Under the pieces are notes generated by a model. That model had not been told where the DNA came from. It searched no databases and saw only the letters and a list, made by a program, of their open reading frames with translations. From JAKSSM01 sp045629065 (GTDB taxonomy: Bacteria > Bacillota > Clostridia > Peptostreptococcales > Anaerovoracaceae), in assembly GCA_045629065.1 (NCBI GenBank), contig JAZQQK010000034.1, forward strand, positions 112,654 through 176,653: 64,000 nt of DNA, written 5' to 3'. Positions 52,598 to 60,713 of this stretch are shown one piece after another; within the stretch, counting starts at the first letter, position 1; every line of letters starts with the position of its first letter. Made by a program: the position numbers and the translations under genes.

Positions 52598-54000
52598 TAT
52601 TTAGCCTTTCTTGCAGCTTTTTCTGCTTGATATACAGGTAATCTTTCTCCATAGTAGTCGTCTTTAATCTTAACTACCTGCTTGAACATGATTACTATAG
52701 CGATCAAGTTAGGAATGATGATAAGTCCATTGCAAGTGTCTGCGAGATCCCATACGAGACCAAGGTCGCTGAAAGCACCTACCATGATGAAAACTATCCA
52801 AGCAATGCGAAGTACCCACTTGCACTTTGTAGTCTTAAAGAGATAGATACCTGCTTTTTCAAGATAGTTATAATATGTGATTAAACATGAGAATCCAAAT
52901 AAGATAGAAGCTCCGAGTACGATATACTGACCGAAGTTGCCAGGGAGTAACTTTTGGAATGCGCCCATTGTGAGAGCTACACCGTCAAGTCCTGAATCCC
53001 AAAGTCCGGAAAGAACGATTGTAAGACCTGTTACTAAGCATACGATGAAAGTATCAACGAATACTTCGAGAGGTCCCCAAATAGCTTGTTCTCCTGGAGT
53101 TTTAACCTGTGCAGCTGCGTGAGTAACGGAAGCTGAACCAATACCTGCTTCGTTGGAGAAGATACCTCTAGCCATACCATATCTCATAACAGTGAGTACA
53201 GTAACGCCAGCTGCTCCACCGAATACGGAGGATGGATTAAACGCAGAAACAACAATCTGTCCAATTGCTGCTGGAACAGAAGTGATATTTAAGATAATGA
53301 TGAGCAAACCTGCAAGTAAATATGCACCAGCCATGATTGGTGATAAGAATCCACATACTTCGCCGATTCTCTTGATACCACCAAAAATAACGATTGCAGT
53401 GATAATTGCAAAGATAGCTCCTGTTACGATAACGTTAAATCCAAAGCTTTCATTAAGAGCCATTGTCATAGTGTTTGTATCAACTACAGCGGAGATAACT
53501 ACGCTGAAGAATAAGAACAATACGGCAACGATCTTGCCAAGCCATGGTGCTTTTAAGCCTTTTGCTATGTAGTACATAGGGCCGCCAGCATAAGTGCCGT
53601 CTGGTAATTTTTCTCTGTATTTAATACCAAGACCGATTTCTGCAAACTTAGTAGCCATACCTACTAAAGCTGCAACCATCATCCAGAACAATGCTCCAGG
53701 ACCACCGCATACAATTGCTGTTGCAACACCTGCAATGTTACCTGAACCTACTACGGCCGAAACGGATGCCATAGCAGCCTGGAAAGACGAAATTTCTCCG
53801 GTTTCATTACTCTCGCTAGCCTTACGTGTGCCTTTAAAAGCCTTTACGTAAGTTTCATGAATCATGAAACCCCACTTTTTGAACTGAATACCTTTCAGTG
53901 CAATAGTGAAAAACAAACCAACACCCATGATGAGAATGATTGCAGGGGCACCCCATACAAAATCATTGATCACACCATTAACATTAGCAATTATTTCCAA
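52597..54000 (-). CDS. AGCS-family amino acid:sodium (alanine/glycine) symporter
   Basis: A 467-residue permease with about 11 membrane helices. Family signatures include AMASVSAVVGSGNIAGVATAI, FAEIGLGIKYREKLPDGTYAGGPMYYI, MARGIFSNEAGIGSASVTHAAA and SCLITYYNYLEKAG. AGCS proteins import alanine or glycine with Na+. The start is a TTG 11 bases after AGGAGG. It is the first gene of a two-gene operon with the decarboxylase, controlled by the promoter and palindrome upstream. Confidence 0.92.
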   Translation of the reverse strand: MEIIANVNGVINDFVWGAPAIILIMGVGLFFTIALKGIQFKKWGFMIHETYVKAFKGTRKASESNETGEISSFQAAMASVSAVVGSGNIAGVATAIVCGGPGALFWMMVAALVGMATKFAEIGLGIKYREKLPDGTYAGGPMYYIAKGLKAPWLGKIVAVLFLFFSVVISAVVDTNTMTMALNESFGFNVIVTGAIFAIITAIVIFGGIKRIGEVCGFLSPIMAGAYLLAGLLIIILNITSVPAAIGQIVVSAFNPSSVFGGAAGVTVLTVMRYGMARGIFSNEAGIGSASVTHAAAQVKTPGEQAIWGPLEVFVDTFIVCLVTGLTIVLSGLWDSGLDGVALTMGAFQKLLPGNFGQYIVLGASILFGFSCLITYYNYLEKAGIYLFKTTKCKWVLRIAWIVFIMVGAFSDLGLVWDLADTCNGLIIIPNLIAIVIMFKQVVKIKDDYYGERLPVYQAEKAARKAK

Positions 54001-54025
54001 CTCACTTAAAACCTCCTTCTACTTC

Positions 54026-54049
54026 CTCGCGTTGCCAGTGTTTCGCGAG
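54026..54049 (-). promoter_or_regulatory. Leader hairpin just upstream of the symporter ribosome binding site
   Basis: CTCGCG and CGCGAG arms separated by 12 bases, ending about 10 bases before AGGAGG. It is GC-rich in an AT-rich leader and may influence translation; no known riboswitch was recognised. Confidence 0.4.
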
Positions 54050-54104
54050 CAAATCAGAAATAACTCATGTTTTGACTTTCGTTTCTTATGTTTCTTTCAT
54101 ATAT

Positions 54105-54128
54105 AATCATCTTGTATACAAGATGATT
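54105..54128. promoter_or_regulatory. 24-bp perfect palindromic operator
   Basis: Exact palindrome centred on CTTGTATACAAG, starting a few bases after the predicted transcription start of the symporter operon. TTGTATACAA cores are typical of FadR/GntR-type repressor sites. No GntR gene is in the window. Confidence 0.75.
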
Positions 54129-54138
54129 TTGTTGATTT

Positions 54139-54167
54139 ATTATAGCGCGTATTTACCCCTAGGTCAA
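54139..54167 (-). promoter_or_regulatory. Promoter of the symporter-decarboxylase operon
   Basis: Minus-strand TTGACC (54162-54167), 17-base spacer, TATAAT (54139-54144); one base from consensus. Confidence 0.85.
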
Positions 54168-54170
54168 TAA

Positions 54171-54611
54171 TTATTTTTGACGTTTCAAAACCTCAAAATC
54201 CCTATGAGATTCAAGGGGTTTGAAGCTGTTTGCCTTGAGCAATTCTGAAAACACTCCATCACCCTTAATTTTATTCCCTGAAAATGTTCCATCATAGATA
54301 ATTCCAGCTCCGCAAGACGGACTTCTTGGCTGTAAAATTACGAGGTCAACCTCTAGCTCATTTGCGAGTTTTAGAGCCTTTTCTGCACCCTCGTGGAACT
54401 CCTTATCCTTGTTCTCTCCAGCTTTGTTATACACAACTCCGTCCACCCTTTCGCAAGGGATTCTTGGCACGGGTAATCCACCTAATACCTCTGGGCATAC
54501 AGGAAAAACCTCATGGCCTTTTAAGAACTCATGAAGTTCCTCCGAATAGTTGTTTCCACCGTTATATTTAACATTTTCACCTAAAAGGCAAGCGCTAACT
54601 AATACTTTCAT
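54171..54611 (-). CDS. DUF523 family protein
   Basis: A 146-residue protein with the family motifs VSACLLGENVKYNGG, FPVCPEVLGGLPVPR and LQPRSPSCGAGIIYDGTFSG, carrying three conserved cysteines. Function is unknown; the cysteines suggest metal or redox chemistry. It begins one base into the cyclophilin stop codon region (TAATG-type overlap) and ends right before the symporter promoter. Confidence 0.88.
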   Translation of the reverse strand: MKVLVSACLLGENVKYNGGNNYSEELHEFLKGHEVFPVCPEVLGGLPVPRIPCERVDGVVYNKAGENKDKEFHEGAEKALKLANELEVDLVILQPRSPSCGAGIIYDGTFSGNKIKGDGVFSELLKANSFKPLESHRDFEVLKRQK

Positions 54612-55087
54612 TAAAATACCTTAATAGTCTTGATTACTTGATCCTCGTAAGGCATATCCATCCAGTCAGTCTTTGTGGATACAATTTTGTCTGCTTCTTC
54701 CATACCTTCAGTAACTTTACCAAATGAAGCATATTGTCCATCGAGATGTGGAGCATCAGCTACCATGATAAAAAATTGTGAACCAGCTGAATTAGGATCC
54801 ATAGCGCGGGCCATTGAAAGTACGCCTCTTGTATGATTGAGGTCATTATTAAATCCATTAGCAGTAAATTCGCCCTTGATAGTATATCCAGGACCACCAG
54901 TACCATTTCCGTCTGGGTCTCCTCCTTGAATCATAAAGCCAGGAATTACTCTATGGAATTTAAGTCCATCATAGAATCCATCATTTGCAAGCTTTTCAAA
55001 GTTTTCTACAGTGATTGGTGCGATGTCTTCGTACAATTCGCCGGACATCTTTTCGCCATCCATCATTTCGATTTCAAATTTTTTCAT
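54611..55087 (-). CDS. Cyclophilin-type peptidyl-prolyl isomerase
   Basis: A 158-residue cyclophilin. FHRVIPGFMIQGGDPDGNGTGG carries the catalytic Arg, followed by GVLSMARAMDPNSAGSQFFIM and HLDGQYASFGKVTEGME. There is no signal peptide, so it acts in the cytoplasm as a folding helper. Confidence 0.95.
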   Translation of the reverse strand: MKKFEIEMMDGEKMSGELYEDIAPITVENFEKLANDGFYDGLKFHRVIPGFMIQGGDPDGNGTGGPGYTIKGEFTANGFNNDLNHTRGVLSMARAMDPNSAGSQFFIMVADAPHLDGQYASFGKVTEGMEEADKIVSTKTDWMDMPYEDQVIKTIKVF

Positions 55088-55117
55088 AGTTTTCTCCTTG
55101 ATATATAAATTTGATTA

Positions 55118-55564
55118 CTAATATACTTTAGCAAGTTTATCTCCCTCATACACGCAAGTCATCTCTATATCAGTCTCGCCTTGCATAAGTTTTTCTAAAA
55201 AATATTTGTCACCAGCCCATAGGTTAAGCGATGTCACCTTTTCTTTTTCTATCCAGTGTAAATCCCCCTCGTTGCACTCGATTATGTCGCCTTCGAAGCC
55301 TGTCGCCGAGTATAAGTACATGTCCTCGTCTTCGAGTTCGTTGGATTGGAAATGGATGATTCCGTGGAAAGTATAGTCAGTCAGGGTAAGACCTGTTTCC
55401 TCCCAAACTTCTCTAAAAAGGCACTCTTTTGGAGTCTCTCCAGGTTCGAACTTTCCACCGATTCCGACCCATTTTCCTTCGCATGGATCAGCTTCCTTCT
55501 TGTTGCGGAAAAGCATGAGGTACTTCCCGTCTTTTTCTATATAACATAAAGTCGTCTTTTTCAT
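55118..55564 (-). CDS. NUDIX hydrolase, 8-oxo-dGTP diphosphatase-like
   Basis: A 148-residue Nudix protein. The Nudix box is GGKFEPGETPKECLFREVWEETGL, whose fixed residues (G, E, RE..EE.G) are intact. MLFRNKKEADPCEGKWVGIGG before it resembles YjhB/MutT-type members that clean up oxidised nucleotides. Overlaps the upstream MGMT gene by ATGA. Confidence 0.88.
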   Translation of the reverse strand: MKKTTLCYIEKDGKYLMLFRNKKEADPCEGKWVGIGGKFEPGETPKECLFREVWEETGLTLTDYTFHGIIHFQSNELEDEDMYLYSATGFEGDIIECNEGDLHWIEKEKVTSLNLWAGDKYFLEKLMQGETDIEMTCVYEGDKLAKVY

Positions 55565-55866
55565 ATTTCACAACCGTATTCTTCTAAATCTACTTTGTAG
55601 TTGATTACTGGAATGCCATCTTCAACTAATAAATCTCTTTGTCTCATAATACCGCCAAATGCGAAATTCCCGGTGAGTTTTCCCTGTGCATTCACCACAC
55701 GATAGCAAGGAGTGCCATCAGGATCAGGGTTGTGATGTAAGGCATTACCCACAGCACGCGAAGCGCCTGGATAGCCTGCAGCCTTCGCAATCTGACCATA
55801 AGTAGCTACACATCCAGAAGGGATTCTTCTCACTACGCTATATACTTTTGATTCAAATTCTGTCAT
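55561..55866 (-). CDS. MGMT-family (DNA alkyltransferase-like) protein
   Basis: A 101-residue protein made of the MGMT DNA-binding domain only: RRIPSGCVATYGQIAKAAGYPGASRAVGNALHHNP, the active-site region TPCYRVVNAQGKL, and a C-terminal FGG. The usual PCHR is PCYR: the acceptor Cys is kept, the His that activates it is Tyr. Alkyltransferase-like proteins instead lose the Cys. The longer open frame upstream overlaps the divergent ECF gene, so the ATG of MTEFESKV is used. Confidence 0.85.
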   Translation of the reverse strand: MTEFESKVYSVVRRIPSGCVATYGQIAKAAGYPGASRAVGNALHHNPDPDGTPCYRVVNAQGKLTGNFAFGGIMRQRDLLVEDGIPVINYKVDLEEYGCEI

Positions 55867-55947
55867 ACAAACATTATACAATATACTTTGACAAAATGGG
55901 CATACTTTTTTTAAAAAGTGGTATAATGTTTTTTCGGAGGTATTGAA

Positions 55948-56490
55948 ATGCGAAACAATAATAAGGCAAAGCAATTAACCTTTGCTGCACTAATGTTAGC
56001 CCTTGCAATTGCCAGCCAGTTTTTAAAGAATCTTTCCGTATACATAACTGGTCCAATAGTAAATACAACGTTGCTACTAACAGTGCTATACTCTGGCCTA
56101 GGTATGGCATCAATTTTGGCAGTTATTCTACCAATTACTTCATTCATCATTACAGGCTCGCCACTAATGGCTATGGTACCGACTATCATTCCTGTCGTTA
56201 TGCTAGGAAACTTCGCAATAGTACTTATGGTATCGCTAATCTATGGCAGAAGTTCTGCAAAATCAAATGGCAGACTGGCGATTTCGCTAGCTATAGGTTC
56301 TATCGTAAAAGCTGCCGTCATGGGTGCTTTGATAGTTTTCTTAATTCTTCCCGTTTTCGGAGGTGAACTCAAGCCACCGCAAATTGAAGTCGCTAAGATG
56401 ACTTTCTCACTCACACAACTTTACACAGCAGCGATTGGAAGCGCTTTTACATTCATTATTTGGCCTATTTTCAAGAAAATATCTCGCTAA
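55948..56490 (+). CDS. ECF transporter S component, substrate unknown
   Basis: A 180-residue, six-helix membrane protein with the S-component pattern: KQLTFAALMLALAIASQFL at the start, which resembles the AxxxA helix that docks with EcfT, then a GPIVNTTLLLTVLYSGLG segment and PTIIPVVMLGNFAIV. It would bind a vitamin or related micronutrient for an ECF module encoded elsewhere. No riboswitch is visible in the 80 bases upstream, so the ligand cannot be inferred. CGGAGG lies 8 bases before the ATG. Confidence 0.78.
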   Translation: MRNNNKAKQLTFAALMLALAIASQFLKNLSVYITGPIVNTTLLLTVLYSGLGMASILAVILPITSFIITGSPLMAMVPTIIPVVMLGNFAIVLMVSLIYGRSSAKSNGRLAISLAIGSIVKAAVMGALIVFLILPVFGGELKPPQIEVAKMTFSLTQLYTAAIGSAFTFIIWPIFKKISR

Positions 56491-56513
56491 CATATTTAAT
56501 TAAAATGAGACTA

Positions 56514-56545
56514 AAAAAATGGTATCCTGAAGGATACCATTTTTT
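56514..56545. terminator. Bidirectional terminator after the ECF gene
   Basis: ATGGTATCC, loop TGAA, GGATACCAT, flanked by an A-run on the left and a T-run on the right, between convergent genes. Confidence 0.92.
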
Positions 56546-56559
56546 ATTCTCTTCCATAA

Positions 56560-57372
56560 TTACAATTCTGCTTCATATTCAGTAACATTCAAAACTGTTT
56601 CGCCATCGATTTGTGCAGCACATGGACGGCTGAATTCAACCTTAATCTTGTTTCCTGTGAATATGCTTACCATGTCAGTCTTTTCTACGTGCTTTCCTTC
56701 AAAAATTGAAGGGAATGCGATGAGCGCCTTAAGTTTAGATTTTGCCCTATATACTACAACTGTGAGTTTATCTGAAAATCTGTCTTGGTCAGGTGCCATC
56801 TTCATACCACCACCGTAGAATCTGCCCTTCATCGTAGGAGCAATCCATACATTATCGAACTCATGCACTTCTCCATCTACAGTAACTTTTGCGTGGCAAG
56901 GTTTGAAGTGGAAAAGTAATCCTTTAATAGCTATTCCAGAATAGTTAATTTCTTTGTTAGGTTCTTTAACCTTAATCTGGTCAGCAACCTCGCAACAATA
57001 TCCATCGATACCGAAGCCCATATTGTTAATGAAAAGTTTTTCTAAACCATTTACTCTAACTGTAGGAAGGTTTGTGAGATACTGGTTGATCTGAACCACT
57101 TCTCCTGCCTTCTTTTCTATATCGTTAAAGAAATCATTTCCTGTACCGCTTCCAAGCAGGTAAACATTATTCTTTATTTCATAACCTTTCATTTCGTTGA
57201 TGAAATAATTTAGAGTTCCATCTCCGCCGAGTAATACTACTTCGTCATCTTGCTTTAATCCATCAAAATACTTTTTGTAATCTAAGCCAACTGCATCGAT
57301 TAGTTCAATGCCTTCGCCAACCTCAGGCTTGATTCCGTTATTTGCTAATGAGTTATAGAGATAATACTTCAT
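56560..57372 (-). CDS. Diacylglycerol kinase/YegS-like lipid kinase
   Basis: A 270-residue protein of the DAGK catalytic family. The nucleotide-binding GGDGTLNYFINEM, GSGTGNDFFNDI and the C-terminal QIDGE are typical, as in DgkB or YegS, which phosphorylate diacylglycerol or a related lipid. The N-terminal region is shorter than in DgkB. It is 9 bases after the YhhN-family gene, with AGGAGG before the ATG. Confidence 0.85.
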   Translation of the reverse strand: MKYYLYNSLANNGIKPEVGEGIELIDAVGLDYKKYFDGLKQDDEVVLLGGDGTLNYFINEMKGYEIKNNVYLLGSGTGNDFFNDIEKKAGEVVQINQYLTNLPTVRVNGLEKLFINNMGFGIDGYCCEVADQIKVKEPNKEINYSGIAIKGLLFHFKPCHAKVTVDGEVHEFDNVWIAPTMKGRFYGGGMKMAPDQDRFSDKLTVVVYRAKSKLKALIAFPSIFEGKHVEKTDMVSIFTGNKIKVEFSRPCAAQIDGETVLNVTEYEAEL

Positions 57373-57381
57373 AATTCCCTC

Positions 57382-58020
57382 CTAAATAAGACCTAAAACA
57401 ATTAGAAATTCGCCAATCGAGTATGTGAGCATAACCCAGAAATGCGTTTTTTGTTTGCCGTTTTTATTAAATCTGACAAAGAACAAGCATGAGTCAGATA
57501 TAAAGAACAATACTGCACCGATGAAAGTAATCAAGTTCCCTTGACAAGGGTTTGATATTAACCTAAAGAAAGCAAAACAGTTCATCGCTCCGTTTAACAA
57601 GAGATAGAAAAACATCGGATAGAACAGAGGCTTTGGTAGGTGTTCTTTAAGCTTGGAAAAGATTGCAATTACAGCAATTACGAAGACTGCTGATACTGCT
57701 ACAACTGTTCCTATTTTGGAAAGATCCAAATTATGAGCGTAGCTGACAATAAAGAAAGCGTGGCTCACCATGAATGATATGCCACCTGCAGTAAACCATT
57801 TAACTCCTTTTGGTATGAGGAGCACATCTCCTAAGAAGCTAAAGATGAGTGCAAATATCACAGACGTCATCGGAATGCTGGTAGCAACACAATAGTAACC
57901 AAGCAGCGATGGCAATATGAATGGTTTTGTCACATTCCTAAGTTTCTTGTTGCTCTTTGCCGAAGCATAAAGATGAATGGCTGTAGATACGATAAATATT
58001 GTTAAAAATAGTATTTTCAT
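57382..58020 (-). CDS. YhhN/TMEM86 family membrane protein (lysoplasmalogenase-like)
   Basis: A 212-residue protein with seven to eight membrane helices. FSFLGDVLLIP and FFISDSCLFFVRF contain the conserved aspartates of the family, some members of which hydrolyse the vinyl-ether bond of lysoplasmalogens. Plasmalogens are common in anaerobic clostridia, so this role is plausible. The adjacent lipid-kinase-like gene supports a membrane-lipid setting. The ribosome binding site is weak (GGGA). Confidence 0.8.
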   Translation of the reverse strand: MKILFLTIFIVSTAIHLYASAKSNKKLRNVTKPFILPSLLGYYCVATSIPMTSVIFALIFSFLGDVLLIPKGVKWFTAGGISFMVSHAFFIVSYAHNLDLSKIGTVVAVSAVFVIAVIAIFSKLKEHLPKPLFYPMFFYLLLNGAMNCFAFFRLISNPCQGNLITFIGAVLFFISDSCLFFVRFNKNGKQKTHFWVMLTYSIGEFLIVLGLI

Positions 58021-58113
58021 ATTCAGTCCCGTCTTTCTTTTTTTAGAGAATAGATTTCTCTTGCAAATTCTAAGTAACTTATGTTTTTACTATAACATAA
58101 TTACATAAAAATA

Positions 58114-58138
58114 GAAAGGTCGCATTTTGCGACCTTTC
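58114..58138 (-). terminator. Terminator after the lipoprotein gene
   Basis: GAAAGGTCGCA, three-base loop, TGCGACCTTTC, followed on the minus strand by CTATTTTTATG, directly after the lipoprotein stop. Confidence 0.85.
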
Positions 58139-58142
58139 ATAT

Positions 58143-60014
58143 TTACCATCCTGTGCCGTAAACTCCACCTTTCCAGCCGTCAGTGGTCTTCTCCACCTCT
58201 GCTACACGAGTTTCACCGAATTTTTCAGGTGGATAATCTGTGCGCGGGCCGGAGTTACCGCCACCATTGTCGGCATATATACCAGGTGTGTATCTAACAT
58301 ATGTATGGAAAGGTTGCTTTGCACTTTCCTTATACATATTGTAAACGAAAGATTCCGCTTCAGGGTCCGGACTCTTGGCCTCCACTTCGATATCCTTCAT
58401 ATATCTCCAGTCAATAGGCAGAAGCTCTGTGAATTGCAGATAGAATTTTTCTGCGATTTCCTGCATAGCCTCTTCAGCGCTTTGTCCGGTGTCAGCGACT
58501 ACGAATGTATTGGTCATAGCGCCTGGGGTATGAATATCTGTAATTATAGTCGCCATACCTTCGTACAGATAATAGTCTTGAATCAGTTCCGGATTAGCTT
58601 TAATATAAATCGTCTCCCCTTGATAATGCAAAATCACATTGTTGGCGTTGAAGACAAACTCTGCGCTATCATTCGTCTCTGTGTTAGTTAAGACTATATT
58701 GCAGAAGTTTTCTTCTTTGCAGTTTACGATGTATTCGGCGCCGTTTTCTATAGCGCGACCCGGCATCGCATTGAATGTCTCAGGAATCTCGAAATCCTCT
58801 GAATATTCCACGCTTTCATAACTAAAATTAGAGAATAGTGAAATCTTACCCTTTATGTTACTGATCTCGGCGGAAAAGTCTCCATATGATATTGTTCCCT
58901 GCTCAAATTCATTAATGAAAGCAGCGAGCTTTATAGACTCACCTTTATATACCCAGTCTTCCACAGTTGGCCATACGCTTTCATCAGGCATCTCAAAATA
59001 TACCGGAACAGCCCCGGTAACCTGGAACCATTCGCGGGCCATATATGCTCCATCTTCCCAGTTTTTTGCAGCTTTCTCGAACTGCTTAGGATAATATATC
59101 CAAATAGGCCGATGTTCATTTTGTGAAAGGCCAATCGGGTACTTAGCTCCTTCCTTGAAATATGCTCCACCTACCGCAAAATCTGTGCTATCCAGATGAA
59201 CACGCTCAAAATAGTCTTTAAAGTCTGATGTGCGATCGTCTAAACAAGTCAAACCGAAGAAATCATAAAAATCCGTTTCATTCGGGGCATAGTCAAATGT
59301 TATATATACAAACGGCGAGTATGCCGCATCACCCTCTTTAAGCTTTAGCCAGTAGTCCATAATGTCGCAGTAATACCAAAATCCGTTAAGCTCGAAAAGA
59401 TTAAGTGTATCCAAGCTTTTCCAGCCACCAATGTCTTGGTAGCCTTGTCTATCCGTATCCCCTTTCATAAGTACATTTACAAGCTGTGCGAAAGCTCCGG
59501 TATCTACTGCTCGATTTTCAAAGCTGAGTTCTGCCGGCTGTGAGAATCCCCAGCTTACGCCATCGTTTTCGACCAGTTTCAGATTAGTATCCGTAGTTCT
59601 AAAACCGTAAGCATCCAAAAACTTAATGATGTCCGGAATGCTCTTTACATAAGCCGCTATCTTATCGAGAGTTGCACCTTCTATTTGTAACCGCTGTATG
59701 TCTTTGATGGTCAGATTTTCTTTCATCAGAAAATCGATTCCTGCTTTTAATTTGTCAAATTCGCTATAGCGATGCGAGTTGGATTCTAAGTAATTGTCAT
59801 CAATCGGAATCTGCATGCCATTGTAGTCATACAGGCAGATATAATCGCAGAACTCTGCCGGATGCACCCTTGTCATATCCACACTAGTCTTATCAACAGG
59901 ACCAACTGGCCCTGCCGGATTATGGTCATTATTATTATCTTTGCCTGTTCCACTGCAGGAATATAAAGATAAAGACATCACGAGTATTAATATTAAAGAA
60001 AATATTTTTTTCAT
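58143..60014 (-). CDS. Large secreted lipoprotein of unknown function
   Basis: A 623-residue protein not recognised. The signal peptide ends in a lipobox (SLYSC, lipidated Cys at about 20), then a low-complexity Asn/Asp/Pro linker (24-42). The body is rich in Tyr, Trp, Asp and Phe, as in carbohydrate- or protein-binding surface domains, and lacks repeats or an obvious active site. The C-terminus is GGGNSGPRTDYPP followed by a charged tail ending GGVYGTGW. Base composition is richer in G and C than the genes left of 58 kb. It lies alone between two hairpins. Confidence 0.7.
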   Translation of the reverse strand: MKKIFSLILILVMSLSLYSCSGTGKDNNNDHNPAGPVGPVDKTSVDMTRVHPAEFCDYICLYDYNGMQIPIDDNYLESNSHRYSEFDKLKAGIDFLMKENLTIKDIQRLQIEGATLDKIAAYVKSIPDIIKFLDAYGFRTTDTNLKLVENDGVSWGFSQPAELSFENRAVDTGAFAQLVNVLMKGDTDRQGYQDIGGWKSLDTLNLFELNGFWYYCDIMDYWLKLKEGDAAYSPFVYITFDYAPNETDFYDFFGLTCLDDRTSDFKDYFERVHLDSTDFAVGGAYFKEGAKYPIGLSQNEHRPIWIYYPKQFEKAAKNWEDGAYMAREWFQVTGAVPVYFEMPDESVWPTVEDWVYKGESIKLAAFINEFEQGTISYGDFSAEISNIKGKISLFSNFSYESVEYSEDFEIPETFNAMPGRAIENGAEYIVNCKEENFCNIVLTNTETNDSAEFVFNANNVILHYQGETIYIKANPELIQDYYLYEGMATIITDIHTPGAMTNTFVVADTGQSAEEAMQEIAEKFYLQFTELLPIDWRYMKDIEVEAKSPDPEAESFVYNMYKESAKQPFHTYVRYTPGIYADNGGGNSGPRTDYPPEKFGETRVAEVEKTTDGWKGGVYGTGW

Positions 60015-60037
60015 GTTAATCCCTCCGATTTACTACA

Positions 60038-60069
60038 ATGCCCACGGCCTCGTATACAGCCGTGGGCAT
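60038..60069. terminator. Strong hairpin between the GNAT and lipoprotein genes
   Basis: ATGCCCACGGC, 10-base loop, GCCGTGGGCAT, an 11-bp GC-rich stem. Only the plus side has several T (TCTTTTCG); on the minus strand, where the genes lie, no T-run follows, so termination for the GNAT gene is uncertain. Confidence 0.6.
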
Positions 60070-60077
60070 CTTTTCGT

Positions 60078-60713
60078 TTAGATCAGTTGTCCGGGAAGCT
60101 TTAATTTCTCTTTTGCAGGAAATGTAGCTTCATAAGCAGCAAACTCCTCTGGATTTTCGTCACATGCAAAATATCCTTTAGGCGTAGCATACTCTCCGGT
60201 AATGCCGTCAAGATATCCCGGAATCAGTTCCTTGCATAGAAAGAATGATGCGTCCTCGCCTTCGGGGAGTCCGTGATACCGGATGCCGTACTCGCTTGCA
60301 TAAGTGAATCCGCTTTTTCCGTAAAACAAAATGTTCCCCTCAAAACAGATAGCTCCACATCCGAGTTCTGCGGCTTTTTCAAGCGAATGGTCCAGCAGTA
60401 TCTTTCCGTATCCCTGTCGCTTCAGCTCTGGGGCAATACATATCGGTCCCATTGTCATGATGGGAATATCTCTGCCGTCATCTGCTTTGATCACCGTTCT
60501 GACGAAGATATTCTGTCCGATGATCCTGCCGTCCTTTTCCATCACAAAATCAAGTTCCGGCACAAAGTCGGGATCATTTCTCAGGCATTTAAGCACATAA
60601 TGTTCCAGACATCCAGGTCGGTACACATTCCAAAAGCTTTCTCTTACGAGGTTCTCTACCTCACTATAATCTTCCTTCTTCTCTAAACGAATTATATAGT
60701 CATTTTTATTCAT
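60078..60713 (-). CDS. GNAT family N-acetyltransferase (YhbS-like)
   Basis: A 211-residue acetyltransferase with the acetyl-CoA-binding motif A, ICIAPELKRQGYGKILLDHSLEKAAELG, preceded by DIPIMTMGP and followed by FYGKSGF. The C-terminal 60 residues extend beyond the basic GNAT fold. The substrate is not known. ATGA overlap with the upstream Ntn-hydrolase gene. Composition is GC-richer than the chromosome backbone of the window. Confidence 0.85.
   Translation of the reverse strand: MNKNDYIIRLEKKEDYSEVENLVRESFWNVYRPGCLEHYVLKCLRNDPDFVPELDFVMEKDGRIIGQNIFVRTVIKADDGRDIPIMTMGPICIAPELKRQGYGKILLDHSLEKAAELGCGAICFEGNILFYGKSGFTYASEYGIRYHGLPEGEDASFFLCKELIPGYLDGITGEYATPKGYFACDENPEEFAAYEATFPAKEKLKLPGQLI

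Noticed and set aside
55873..55927. TTGACA near 55888 and TATAAT at 55922 as a promoter for the ECF gene
   Set aside because: They are 28 bases apart, far from the 16-18 required; the -10 alone is not enough to call a promoter.
55867..55974. 36-residue N-terminal extension of the MGMT-family protein
   Set aside because: It would overlap the divergent ECF gene and its ribosome binding site; the conserved fold begins at MTEFESKV.
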